From: Synechococcus sp. HW_metabat.21
GTDB lineage: Bacteria; Cyanobacteriota; Cyanobacteriia; PCC-6307; Cyanobiaceae
Direction of reading: 5' to 3'
Length of the DNA stretch: 14,357 nt
Assembly: GCA_018623875.1 (NCBI GenBank)
Contig: JAAZUZ010000028.1
Coordinates: forward strand, 1 to 14,357
The notes under the pieces were generated by a model that saw only the letters and a list, made by a program, of their open reading frames with translations, did no database searches and was not told where the DNA came from. Positions 1 to 7,338 of the stretch are shown here, one piece after another (position 1 is the first letter of the stretch; each line of letters begins with the position of its first letter). The position numbers were made by a program, and so were the translations under genes.

Positions 1-279
1 CTCCGGCTCAGAGCTGCCCTCCAGGCAGTCGAGTACTTCGCTGAGCTGGATTGCTGCGGCTGGTCTGGCGAGTTGATAGCCCCCCCTGGGGCCGCGGCTG
101 CTGTTGAGGAGGCCCCCTTTGCGCAGGCTGGTCAGCATCTGCTCGAGATAACGCTCAGGAATGTCCTGGCGCTGGGCGATGGCGGAGACCTGTAGCCGTC
201 CCCCTTGGGCCTGGATGCCAGCGAGCTCAAGCAAGGCCAGCAGCCCGTAGCTGGTTTTGGCGTTGAAGGACAACGGCAT
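1..279 (-). CDS. Rrf2-family transcriptional regulator, 3' end cut by the window edge
   Basis: The first 93 residues of a small winged-helix DNA-binding protein are present. The reading frame is open to the window edge, so roughly the last 40-60 residues are missing. The N-terminus NAKTSYGLLALLELA, the recognition region IPERYLEQMLTSLRKGGLL (residues 40-58) and the wing RGPRGGYQLAR (62-72) are typical of Rrf2, the family of IscR, NsrR and CymR. The cysteine cluster used by Fe-S members would lie beyond the edge, so the sensed signal cannot be judged. I chose ATG at 279. In-frame GTG codons at 297 and 282 are alternatives, and an in-frame stop just upstream limits any longer start. The gene is divergent from an SLC13 permease with about 160 bp between them. 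That layout would suit a regulator of sulfur or anion uptake, but this is inference. Family assignment is strong; function is open. Confidence 0.9.
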   Translation of the reverse strand, partial: MPLSFNAKTSYGLLALLELAGIQAQGGRLQVSAIAQRQDIPERYLEQMLTSLRKGGLLNSSRGPRGGYQLARPAAAIQLSEVLDCLEGSSEPE

Positions 280-312
280 CACCTGGCGGTATTCCACGGT
301 AAATCACTTGGG

Positions 313-330
313 AACTGAATCTGCTCAATT
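313..330. promoter_or_regulatory. Imperfect palindrome, possible Rrf2 operator
   Basis: AACTGAATCTGCTCAATT is an imperfect inverted repeat in which five of the six outer base pairs match. It lies 34 bp upstream of the ATG of the Rrf2-type gene, inside the divergent intergenic region with the SLC13 gene. Autoregulation through such sites is common in Rrf2 proteins, but the match is weak and only positional. No clear -35/-10 pair could be assigned on either strand. Confidence 0.2.
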
Positions 331-442
331 AGTGCTTTATGACTGGCTTCTGTCTCCTTTGACTTCTCCGGGTCAGCTTTCCCGATCTTTTTGCCGTGTT
401 TTAGGCCCTGTAGGCTGAAGACCTTGACCGATCGCCCCTGTC

Positions 443-2248
443 TTGGCTGATCTTGTTGCCGCCGCTCTGCAGCCCGGAGCATTGATCACGCTGCTGGTGT
501 TGATCGGCTCGGTCGTGCTGTTTGTCTCCGGTTGGTTGGCCCCGGATCTCACGGGCCTGCTCGCCGCCGGGTTGCTGGTCAGCTTTCACGTGATTGAGCC
601 GCGGGAGGCCCTGGAGGGCTTTGGTAGCCCCGCCTTAATCACCTTGGCGGGTCTGTTTGCGATTTCCGCGGGACTGTTCCGCAGTGGTGGTTTGGATCGC
701 CTGCGGGCCTTGATTGGCTCCGATGCGATTCGCAGTCCCAGGCGAATGATCACCCTGATGGTGACTGTTGTGGGTCCCGTTTCTGCGGTGGTCCCCAACA
801 CCCCGATTGTGGCCAGCCTGCTGCCGGTGGTCGAGGGCTGGTGCAAGCGCCGCCGCATTTCCCCGTCGAAGGTGCTGCTCCCCCTGTCCTTTGCGACGGT
901 CCTGGGAGGCACCATCACCCTGCTGGGTAGTTCGGTGAACTTGCTTGCCAGTGAGGTCAGCAGCCGTCTGGGCTACGGCAGTTTTGGCCTGTTCAGCTTC
1001 ACTCCGATTGGTTTGGGGGTCTGGGTGCTGGGCGGCTCCTTGATGGTGCTGCTCGCTGACCGCTTCCTGCCGGACCGGGGGCGTGATGACGATGACCTCA
1101 TCGCTGACCTCTCCAGCAGTGGCTATTTGACGGAGGTCAAGATTCCCCTGGGCTCAGAGCTCATCGGCCAATCGCTCCATGCCACCCGTCTGCAACGGCG
1201 CTTTGACCTCGATGTCCTTGAGCTCCATCGCGGTGCGGAGCGCTTCATGCCGCCCCTGGCCGATCGCACCTTGATGCTGGGTGATCGCTTGCTCCTGCGC
1301 TGCAATCGCGACGACCTGCTGAGGCTGCAGCAGGACCACACGGTGGTGTTGGCTCCGACGCCAGAGCAGCCGGTGAGCTTGGAGGAAGACAACAGCCAGC
1401 GCATGGTGGAAGTGCTGTTGCCTTCGGGCTCCACCTTGGCTGGGGATTGCCTGCGGGATTTGCGCTTCAGGCAGCGCTACAACGCGACGGTGCTTGCCCT
1501 ACGCCGCGGCAATGCCGTGCTGCGGGAACGGCTGGGCCGGGCTCAACTGCGTGAGGGCGATGTTCTGCTGCTGCAGGGACCCAGGGACGCCATCCGTGGC
1601 CTTCAGGCCAGCAACGACTTGGTCGTCCTTGAGCAGCTGGAGAAAGATCTTCCGACGGTGAGCCGCAAGCGCGTGGCTCTGCTGATTGCGGCTCTGGTGC
1701 TGCTGCTACCCAGTTTTGAGGTCATTCCCCTGGTCGCGTCCGTCTTGCTGGGCACTGTGGCGATGGTGGTGACGGGCTGCCTGCGGGCCGGTGAATTGCA
1801 GCGGGTCGTGCGCCTGGATGTCCTGGTGCTCTTGGGCTCCTTGGCCAGCTTCAGCGTTGCCCTGGAGAAAACGGGTTTGGCCTCGGCCTTAGCCCAGGCG
1901 TTGCTGCTCGGCCTCAGCAACTGGCCGGTCTACGGCGCGATGGTGGTGGTCTTCCTGTTCACCGTGGCCCTCACGGAGGTCATGAGCAACGCCGCCACCG
2001 TGGCGATGTTGATTCCGATCGCCGGTCAATTGGCCCAGGGATTGGGCTTGCCGCCGATGGCGCTGATTTACATCGTGCTGTTCGGCGCGAGCCAGAGCTT
2101 TCTGAGCCCCGTCGGCTACCAGACGAACCTGATGGTCTACGGCCCGGGTCGCTATCGCTTCTTGGATGTCTCCCGCTACGGATTCCCCCTCACCATCGCC
2201 ATGGCCATCGCTGTGCCCTGGATGGTCTGCCGTTGGTTCGGGCTGTAG
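443..2248 (+). CDS. SLC13-family (divalent anion/sodium) permease with two internal RCK_C domains
   Basis: An inner-membrane secondary transporter of 601 residues, of the group often annotated as sodium/sulfate symporter. Hydrophobic helices fill residues 12-205. A soluble insert at about 225-400 holds two RCK_C/TrkA_C-like modules (TEVKIPLGSELIGQSL near 230 and VEVLLPSGSTLAGDCL near 322). Helices resume at 408-597. The two repeat halves show VPNTPIVASLLP (117-128) and SNAATVAMLIPIAG (515-528), in the positions where SLC13 proteins bind sodium and anion, followed by SPVGYQTN (555-562). The start is a TTG at 443. The in-frame stop at 425 rules out a longer protein, and TTG at 482 is an alternative. 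There is no clear Shine-Dalgarno sequence. Sulfate is the likeliest substrate from family membership, but the sequence does not prove it. The regulator next door and the DUF2062 gene just downstream suggest a small locus. Confidence 0.88.
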   Translation: MADLVAAALQPGALITLLVLIGSVVLFVSGWLAPDLTGLLAAGLLVSFHVIEPREALEGFGSPALITLAGLFAISAGLFRSGGLDRLRALIGSDAIRSPRRMITLMVTVVGPVSAVVPNTPIVASLLPVVEGWCKRRRISPSKVLLPLSFATVLGGTITLLGSSVNLLASEVSSRLGYGSFGLFSFTPIGLGVWVLGGSLMVLLADRFLPDRGRDDDDLIADLSSSGYLTEVKIPLGSELIGQSLHATRLQRRFDLDVLELHRGAERFMPPLADRTLMLGDRLLLRCNRDDLLRLQQDHTVVLAPTPEQPVSLEEDNSQRMVEVLLPSGSTLAGDCLRDLRFRQRYNATVLALRRGNAVLRERLGRAQLREGDVLLLQGPRDAIRGLQASNDLVVLEQLEKDLPTVSRKRVALLIAALVLLLPSFEVIPLVASVLLGTVAMVVTGCLRAGELQRVVRLDVLVLLGSLASFSVALEKTGLASALAQALLLGLSNWPVYGAMVVVFLFTVALTEVMSNAATVAMLIPIAGQLAQGLGLPPMALIYIVLFGASQSFLSPVGYQTNLMVYGPGRYRFLDVSRYGFPLTIAMAIAVPWMVCRWFGL

Positions 2249-2280
2249 AACGTGAGCCTCCAGTGCCGGAACACCCTCCA

Positions 2281-2742
2281 ATGACCGGGCCCAAGTCGTG
2301 GCTGAGGCGCCTGCGTCAGTGGCTGCTTTGGCTCTGGCACCACGAAGCCACGGTTGGTCAGAAGGCCCGCGGTTTAGCGGCCGGCGTCTTCATGGGGTGT
2401 TTCCCCATCTTTGGTTTGCAGACCCTGCTGGGAATTGCCCTGGCCAGCCTGGTGCGCGGCAACCACATCCTGGCGGCCGCGGGCACGTGGATCAGCAATC
2501 CCCTGACCTATATCCCCCTCTACTGGTTCAACTACACCGTGGGCTGCAGGGTGCTGGGTCCAGGCCCTGCCTTGCCGTCGCTTGAGGTGCTTCAGCAGGG
2601 GGGACTCTTTGAGCTGGGTCTGGCGATGAGTTCACGCCTGTTGCTCGGATCCACCCTGGTGGGATTGGCCAGTGCGGGACTGTTTGGTGGCCTTTATTGG
2701 TGGCTGCTCAAGCGCAGTAAGGGCGCCCGCGCTCACACTTAA
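2281..2742 (+). CDS. DUF2062-domain small membrane protein
   Basis: A 153-residue integral membrane protein of unknown function. It matches the DUF2062 pattern: a basic, Trp-rich N-terminus (KSWLRRLRQWLLWLWHH), then AAGVFMGCFPIFGLQTLL (33-50), ISNPLTYIPLYWFNY (71-85) and two C-terminal helices (about 108-142). DUF2062 proteins are usually small and their biochemical role is not established. I chose ATG at 2281, which begins just before the conserved block. A GTG at 2233 would add 16 residues and overlap the upstream permease by 16 bp. It follows the SLC13 gene after 32 bp, so co-transcription is likely. Its TAA stop overlaps the TAA stop of the convergent CNNM gene at the TTAA of 2739-2742. 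Confidence 0.85.
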   Translation: MTGPKSWLRRLRQWLLWLWHHEATVGQKARGLAAGVFMGCFPIFGLQTLLGIALASLVRGNHILAAAGTWISNPLTYIPLYWFNYTVGCRVLGPGPALPSLEVLQQGGLFELGLAMSSRLLLGSTLVGLASAGLFGGLYWWLLKRSKGARAHT

Positions 2743-3734
2743 TCCTCACTGGGCAGCCGCTTCCAGCCGGCCAGTACCCCCAGGATGTCGGCGGCACTGA
2801 CAAGGCCGACAAAGGCTCCGAATTCATCAACGACGACGCGGACTGAGCTGCGATCCCCGCGGCGGAAGCTGGTGAGAAGTCGATCGGCGTGGATCATCTC
2901 CGGCACGAACTGCGGTGCATCGCAGAGCTGGCTGATCAGGCGGTAGCCGCCGCCACTCAGCAGTTCAGCCATGGCCCGCTCGCGGCTGAGGACCCCGAGC
3001 ACCTCATCGACCTCCTCTCCAAGCACCACCCACCAGGCGTCATCGGCGGCATCCAAGATGTCTTGCCGCACCGAGTCCAGGCTGGCGCCGCCGGAGAGGG
3101 AGGGGGTGGCGACCCGGGAGACCATCAGGTCCCTGGCGGTGAGGTCGTTGAGGGCAAAGACCTTGCCGATCATCGCCGCCTCGTCGGCTTCGATTTGCCC
3201 CTGCTGCGAGCCCAGGCGCGCCATCAAGTGGATCTCACGTTCGTTGGTCGTGAGTTCGTTGCTGGCGGTGATGGCTGGCATCAGTTTCTCGAGCACCAGC
3301 AGCAGGGGCAGGGTCAGGCGCTCGAGCATCAGCAGGATGCGCGCCGAAACCAACGAGATCGGCATGGCAAAGCTGTTGCCAATCGTCTTCGGCAGGATTT
3401 CAGCGAAGAGGATCACAGCCACCGTGAATCCGATGTTGAACAGCAGCAGCGCCCAGCGCCCTCCAACGGTCTCGAAGACCTGGTTGGCCTGGCTGCCCAG
3501 CAGGATGGATCCGGAGATGTTGAAGAGGTTGTTGATCATCACGAGCAGCACCAAGGCCCGTCCCGGCCGGGCCTTGATGCGCTCGAGGGCCTTCGATCCG
3601 GCCACCCGTTGTTGCTTGAGGGTGTGGACCTGAATCGGATTCACCGTCAACATGGCGGCCTCCGTACTGGAGGCCAACGCCGAGCCCACCAGGATCAGCA
3701 CTGCCATCACCAGCAGTACAACGATCGGATTCAT
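2739..3734 (-). CDS. CNNM (DUF21) membrane protein with a CBS pair, CorB/HlyC-like, short form
   Basis: A 331-residue member of the CNNM/CorB family, which is linked to magnesium and divalent cation efflux and is often mis-called hemolysin. The DUF21 transmembrane domain occupies residues 1-155: helices at about 2-22, 60-82, 95-116 and 128-150, the segment SSTEAAMLTVNP (22-33) and the family signature AEILPKTIGN (111-120). A degenerate CBS pair follows at about 203-322, ending VVDEFGAFVGLVSAADILGVL. The C-terminal CorC_HlyC domain found in longer relatives (about 430 residues) is absent. The protein stops shortly after the second CBS module. The gene is divergent from ktrB across only 50 bp, so the two probably share a promoter region, which fits a role in cation homeostasis. 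The transported ion is not determined by sequence. Confidence 0.88.
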   Translation of the reverse strand: MNPIVVLLVMAVLILVGSALASSTEAAMLTVNPIQVHTLKQQRVAGSKALERIKARPGRALVLLVMINNLFNISGSILLGSQANQVFETVGGRWALLLFNIGFTVAVILFAEILPKTIGNSFAMPISLVSARILLMLERLTLPLLLVLEKLMPAITASNELTTNEREIHLMARLGSQQGQIEADEAAMIGKVFALNDLTARDLMVSRVATPSLSGGASLDSVRQDILDAADDAWWVVLGEEVDEVLGVLSRERAMAELLSGGGYRLISQLCDAPQFVPEMIHADRLLTSFRRGDRSSVRVVVDEFGAFVGLVSAADILGVLAGWKRLPSED

Positions 3735-3784
3735 CGGCTGGTGGACGCTGCGAGATCGATCGGACCTTACCTACGGTTTGCGGG

Positions 3785-5188
3785 ATGAACCCGTCTTCGA
3801 GCAATCCAGTTCGGGCGCTGCAGCGTTGGCGTCACCAGCTCACGGTCCCGCAATTCACCGTGGTGACGGGTCTGCTTGTCATCGTTCTGGCAACCCTGCT
3901 CCTCTCGACGCCGCTGTGCTCGACCAGCAACGTCGGCCTCTGGCAGGCGCTGTTTACGGCCACATCGGCGATCACCGTGACGGGACTCTCGGTGATCGAT
4001 GTCGGCAAAGACCTGACCTTTGCTGGGCAGGTGGTGCTGGCCGGTCTGATCGTCACCGGTGGCCTCGGCTTGATGGCGATCACGACCTTTCTGCAGGGCT
4101 TCGTGCAGGGGCGATCGGGGTTGCGGCATCGCCTCGACAAGGGGCGTTCCCTTGATGAGTTCGGTGTTGGCGGCATCGGTCCCACTTTCCACAGCATCCT
4201 GCTCGTGGCTCTCTGTGTGATGGGCCTGGGCACGGTGGTGCTCTACAGCTTCGGTTTCACCGACATCGACGACCCAGGCCGCCGGCTGTGGGCCTCGATG
4301 TTCCATGCCATCAGCGCCTACAACAACGCCGGCTTCGGCCTCTGGTCCAACAGCCTGGAGAACTATCGCGATAACCCGGTCGTCACCGGTGTCATCGCCT
4401 TGATGATCGTCATTGGCGGCATCGGCTGGCGGGTAGCCAATGACATCTGGAACAACCGCTTTCGGCTCAGGCGCCTGCGGCGTCTGAGCCTGCACACCCG
4501 ACTGGTCATCCGCAGTACGGCCCTGCTCATCGCCATTGGTGCGGCCGGACTGCTCATCACCGAGCATTTCGGCTATGGCGCTTCGGCGATGGAGCCCTAC
4601 AGCTTTGTGCAGCGCCTGCAGATCGTCCTCTTCCAGTCGATCACGACCCGCACCGCTGGCTTCTACACCATTCCTCTCTCGGCCAATCAGATCACCGATG
4701 CCGGCCTGCTGCTCATCATCGTGTTGATGTTCATCGGTGCCAGTCCTGGCGGCACCGGCGGTGGGGTCAAGACGACGACCTTCGCGATCTTGATGGGGGC
4801 GACCCGCTCGACCCTGCAGGGCCGCAGCGATGTCCTCTTGCATCGCCGTCAGATCCCTGACGCCACGGTGCTGCGGGCCGTTGGGGTCACCTTGGCTTCG
4901 GCCTTGTTCGTGGTGTTGATGGCCTTGACCTTGGGGCTGGGCAATTCCCTGGGGCAACAGCAGGATCAGTCCTTCAGTTTTCTGGAGAAGCTCTTCACCT
5001 GCGTGTCCGCCTTCGGCACGGTCGGTCTGGATCTCGGGGTGACGGCCCACCTGAACCGCTGGGGCCAGTTGGTGTTGATGGTGGGGATGTTTGTGGGGCG
5101 GGTCGGAATCCTGTTGCTGCTCTCGGCTCTCTATGGCCACCGCCACCAAAGTCGCGTCGGCTATCCCAAAGAGGATTTGTATGTCTAG
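3785..5188 (+). CDS. ktrB: KtrB/TrkH-family potassium (sodium-coupled) uptake channel subunit
   Basis: A 467-residue membrane subunit of a Ktr-type cation uptake system. The four pore-loop repeats are all present with their selectivity-filter glycines: TVTGL (Gly67), YNNAGF (Gly183), TRTAGF (Gly292) and FGTVGL (Gly414). The flexible gating loop in the third repeat, GASPGGTGGGVKTTT (318-332), is typical of KtrB. Length and the absence of the extra N-terminal helices of E. coli TrkH favour KtrB. The ATG at 3785 directly precedes the conserved first helix. ktrA follows within 40 bp, completing the usual membrane-plus-gating-ring pair. In Synechocystis such a system is sodium-dependent and important for osmotic stress, and a similar role here is inferred. 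A distinction from other TrkH/HKT types rests on overall similarity only. Confidence 0.9.
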   Translation: MNPSSSNPVRALQRWRHQLTVPQFTVVTGLLVIVLATLLLSTPLCSTSNVGLWQALFTATSAITVTGLSVIDVGKDLTFAGQVVLAGLIVTGGLGLMAITTFLQGFVQGRSGLRHRLDKGRSLDEFGVGGIGPTFHSILLVALCVMGLGTVVLYSFGFTDIDDPGRRLWASMFHAISAYNNAGFGLWSNSLENYRDNPVVTGVIALMIVIGGIGWRVANDIWNNRFRLRRLRRLSLHTRLVIRSTALLIAIGAAGLLITEHFGYGASAMEPYSFVQRLQIVLFQSITTRTAGFYTIPLSANQITDAGLLLIIVLMFIGASPGGTGGGVKTTTFAILMGATRSTLQGRSDVLLHRRQIPDATVLRAVGVTLASALFVVLMALTLGLGNSLGQQQDQSFSFLEKLFTCVSAFGTVGLDLGVTAHLNRWGQLVLMVGMFVGRVGILLLLSALYGHRHQSRVGYPKEDLYV

Positions 5189-5221
5189 TGGCTTCACCAC
5201 TTAGAAAAGGGGGCGTCGAGC

Positions 5222-5249
5222 TGAATCAGTGGCTGTGAATCAGTGGTGG
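5222..5249 (+). repeat. 14-bp tandem duplication across the ktrA start
   Basis: Two adjacent 14-base copies, TGAATCAGTGGCTG (5222-5235) and TGAATCAGTGGTGG (5236-5249), share 12 of 14 bases, including the first 11. The unit is not a multiple of three, so the duplication shifts frame across the ktrA start. Confidence 0.85.
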
Positions 5250-5939
5250 CAGTGGAGCGCTGAATCCGGGGTCCGCCGCGGCAGCTTTGCCGTGATCGGC
5301 GTCGGACGCTTCGGCTCCTCGGTCTGCTCGGAATTGCTGCAGTCCGGCGCTGAAGTGTTGGCGATTGACTCCAACCAGCGCGCCATCGATGAGCTCCGCC
5401 AGATCGATCCCGCGATCGAAGCGCGGGTGGTGGACTGCACCGATGAAGAGGCCCTGCGGGCCGCCGGGGTGCTGGACATGGAGACCGTTGTGGTCGCCAT
5501 GAGCGAACCGCTGGAGGCCAGCGTCACTGCGACCTTGATCTGCAAAGACTCCGAAGGCAGTCGCGTGAAGCAGGTGATCGCCCGGGCCACGAGCGACATC
5601 CACATGAAGATGCTCAAGCGGGTCGGTGCAGACCGCGTCGTCTTCCCTTCAAAAATGATGGGTCAGCGCCTGGGGATGGAGCTGGTGCGGCCGAACCTGC
5701 TGGAGCAATTGCGGTTGGATGACCGCAGCAGCATCGAAGAGATCAAGGTTCCCGAGGCGTTCGTCGGCCATTCCTTGCGGGATCTCAACCTGCGCAAGCA
5801 CTACAACGTCAATGTGCTCGCGGCTGGTCCGGCGGGGGAGCTGCACGTGAACCCCCCGGCGTCCCACGTCTTGGCGGAGGGAGAGCTGCTGGTGGTGATG
5901 GGCTCTGAGGAGTCTCTGCGGGCGCTGCCGGCCAGCTGA
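5229..5939 (+). CDS. ktrA: KtrA/TrkA-type regulatory subunit of the potassium uptake system
   Basis: A 236-residue cytoplasmic RCK protein that forms the nucleotide-sensing ring on KtrB. Residues 20-150 make the RCK_N Rossmann domain, with the dinucleotide motif GVGRFG (24-29) and the ribose-binding acidic residue at the end of the second strand (AIDSN, Asp47). RCK_C spans about 165-235. The start is unusual. GTG at 5229 (or GTG at 5235) gives the complete domain, but this codon lies in a 14-bp tandem duplication. The Shine-Dalgarno-like AGGGGG at 5208-5213 is 15 bases away, further than ideal. An upstream GTG at 5188, overlapping the ktrB stop (TAGTG), runs in the frame that would join ktrA if one duplicate copy were removed. 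Function is secure; the exact N-terminus is not. Confidence 0.9.
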   Translation: MAVNQWWQWSAESGVRRGSFAVIGVGRFGSSVCSELLQSGAEVLAIDSNQRAIDELRQIDPAIEARVVDCTDEEALRAAGVLDMETVVVAMSEPLEASVTATLICKDSEGSRVKQVIARATSDIHMKMLKRVGADRVVFPSKMMGQRLGMELVRPNLLEQLRLDDRSSIEEIKVPEAFVGHSLRDLNLRKHYNVNVLAAGPAGELHVNPPASHVLAEGELLVVMGSEESLRALPAS

Positions 5940-5967
5940 CGGCGGTCCTTTGTGCGCTTTCCCTCAC

Positions 5968-5989
5968 GCCATAAGTGACGGCTTGTGGC
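5968..5989 (+). terminator. Possible stem-loop terminator after ktrA
   Basis: GCCATAAG (5968-5975) pairs with CTTGTGGC (5982-5989) around a 6-base loop, with one G-U wobble in an 8-bp stem. It lies 29 bases after the ktrA stop and about 75 bases before chlN. No T-run follows (CAAAACGTTTC), so it is not a classical intrinsic terminator. It may act as a 3' end stabiliser or be part of the chlN leader. Confidence 0.3.
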
Positions 5990-6047
5990 CAAAACGTTTC
6001 CGCTCCCCCGTAACCGGAGCTAGGCCGGGGCGATAGCGCTCAGCAAA

Positions 6048-6070
6048 AGGGGGCTGACTGTCATGGTCAG
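6048..6070 (+). promoter_or_regulatory. chlN ribosome binding site and start-codon hairpin
   Basis: AGGGGG at 6048-6053 is a strong Shine-Dalgarno match, 9 bases from the chlN ATG at 6063, and supports this start. Immediately after it, CTGAC (6054-6058) can pair with GTCAG (6066-6070). This places the ATG inside the 7-base loop of a small 5-bp hairpin. The pairing is seen directly; any regulatory effect is inference. Confidence 0.4.
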
Positions 6071-7328
6071 TAGCTCAGTGGCCCAATCCAGCCTTCCGCC
6101 ACCGCTGAAGGAAAGCGGGCAGCGCGAAGTGTTCTGCGGCCTGACGTCGATTGTTTGGCTGCACCGGCGCATGCCGGATGCCTTTTTCCTGGTGGTGGGC
6201 TCGCGCACTTGCGCCCACCTGATCCAGAGCGCCGCCGGGGTGATGATTTTTGCGGAGCCCCGCTTCGGCACGGCGATCCTGGGAGAGCGGGATCTGGCCG
6301 GTTTGGCTGATGCCAACGAGGAGTTGGACCGCCTTGTCGCCCAACTGCTGGAGCGCCGCCCTGAGATCCGCACCTTGTTCCTGGTCGGGAGCTGCCCGAG
6401 CGAGGTGATCAAGTTGGATCTCGCCAAGGCCTCTGAGCGGCTGAATCAGCAGCACGCCGGACGGGTGACGGTAATCAACTACACGGGCAGTGGCATTGAG
6501 ACCACCTTCACCCAAGGGGAGGACAGCGCCCTGCAGGCGCTTGTGCCTCTGATGCCCAAGGGCGATCAGCCCCAGTTGTTGATTGCGGGGACCCTGGCGG
6601 ATGCGGTGGAGGACCGCTTGGTGGGCCTCTTCCACAAGCTCGGCATCGAGCGGGTGGCGAGTTTGCCCCCCCGCCGCTCCACGGAGCTCCCTGCGGTGGG
6701 CCCGGGGACCCAACTGCTGTTGGCCCAGCCCTATCTCTCCGGAACGGCACGGGCCCTGGTGGATCGAGGAGCGCACTTGATCGAGGCGCCCTATCCCTTT
6801 GGGGTGGAGGGCAGCCGGGACTGGATGGCCGCGGCAGCAACGGCCTGTGGTGTCGATCCGGCCCAGATCGATGCTGTGCTGGATCCCCTGGTGGAGCGGG
6901 GCCGACGTGCCTTGGCTCCCCACCGGGAGGTGTTGGAGGGCAAACGTCTCTTCCTCCTGCCCGATTCCCAGCTGGAGCCGGCCCTGGCGCGGTTCCTTGC
7001 ACAGGAGTGCGGCATGGAGCTGGTGGAGGTGGGCACCCCCTATCTCGATCGTCAGCTGATGGCCCAAGAGCTGGCGCGGTTGCCTGAGGGCACCCAGCTC
7101 AGTGAGGGGCAGCACGTGGACAACCAGCTGCAGCGGGTTCGCCAGGAGCGTCCCGATCTCGTGGTCTGCGGCATGGGCCTCGCTAACCCCCTGGAGGCCG
7201 AGGGGATGGCGACCAAGTGGTCGATCGAGTTGGTCTTCAGCCCCATTCATGGCATTGATCAGGCCGGAGATCTGGCCGAACTCTTTGCCCGTCCCCTGCG
7301 TCGCCGCGGCGCGCTGCAGTTCTCCTGA
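6063..7328 (+). CDS. chlN: Light-independent protochlorophyllide reductase subunit N
   Basis: A 421-residue N subunit of dark-operative protochlorophyllide reductase (DPOR), which reduces ring D of protochlorophyllide to chlorophyllide without light, using electrons from ChlL. It is a nitrogenase NifD-like protein. The three cysteines expected to hold the NB [4Fe-4S] cluster are present: Cys25 (REVFCGL), Cys50 (SRTCAHL) and Cys111 (GSCPSEV). The conserved AEPRFGTAIL (64-73) and NYTGSGIETTFTQGED blocks are intact. The length is within the family range. The ATG at 6063 has a good ribosome binding site. chlB follows after 10 bp, and the two proteins form the NB heterotetramer, so they are almost certainly co-transcribed. 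The 123-bp upstream region probably contains the promoter, but I could not assign its elements. I see no signs of damage. Confidence 0.97.
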   Translation: MVSSSVAQSSLPPPLKESGQREVFCGLTSIVWLHRRMPDAFFLVVGSRTCAHLIQSAAGVMIFAEPRFGTAILGERDLAGLADANEELDRLVAQLLERRPEIRTLFLVGSCPSEVIKLDLAKASERLNQQHAGRVTVINYTGSGIETTFTQGEDSALQALVPLMPKGDQPQLLIAGTLADAVEDRLVGLFHKLGIERVASLPPRRSTELPAVGPGTQLLLAQPYLSGTARALVDRGAHLIEAPYPFGVEGSRDWMAAAATACGVDPAQIDAVLDPLVERGRRALAPHREVLEGKRLFLLPDSQLEPALARFLAQECGMELVEVGTPYLDRQLMAQELARLPEGTQLSEGQHVDNQLQRVRQERPDLVVCGMGLANPLEAEGMATKWSIELVFSPIHGIDQAGDLAELFARPLRRRGALQFS

Positions 7329-7338
7329 TTCGCCCCCG

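Noticed and set aside
3754..3761. GATCGATC palindrome between the CNNM gene and ktrB
   Set aside because: An 8-bp palindrome is short, and GATC/CGATC words are common throughout the window. There is no independent support for an operator.
3735..3784. Possible riboswitch (for example c-di-AMP) in front of ktrB
   Set aside because: Only 50 bp separate the divergent genes, too short for such an aptamer, and no conserved core is visible.
2889..3788. 299-residue plus-strand open frame opposite the CNNM gene
   Set aside because: Low-complexity His/Gln/Asp-rich translation with no hydrophobic pattern. The minus-strand CNNM protein has clear helices and signature motifs.
3767..5200. 477-residue minus-strand open frame opposite ktrB
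   Set aside because: It is rich in His, Gln, Asp and Gly with no domain, and it mirrors a plus-strand gene with four intact pore motifs. It is an antisense shadow of GC-rich coding DNA.
7102..7338. Upstream extension of the chlB frame
   Set aside because: It overlaps the end of chlN in another frame, and the family start MELTLWTYEG at 7339 is clear.
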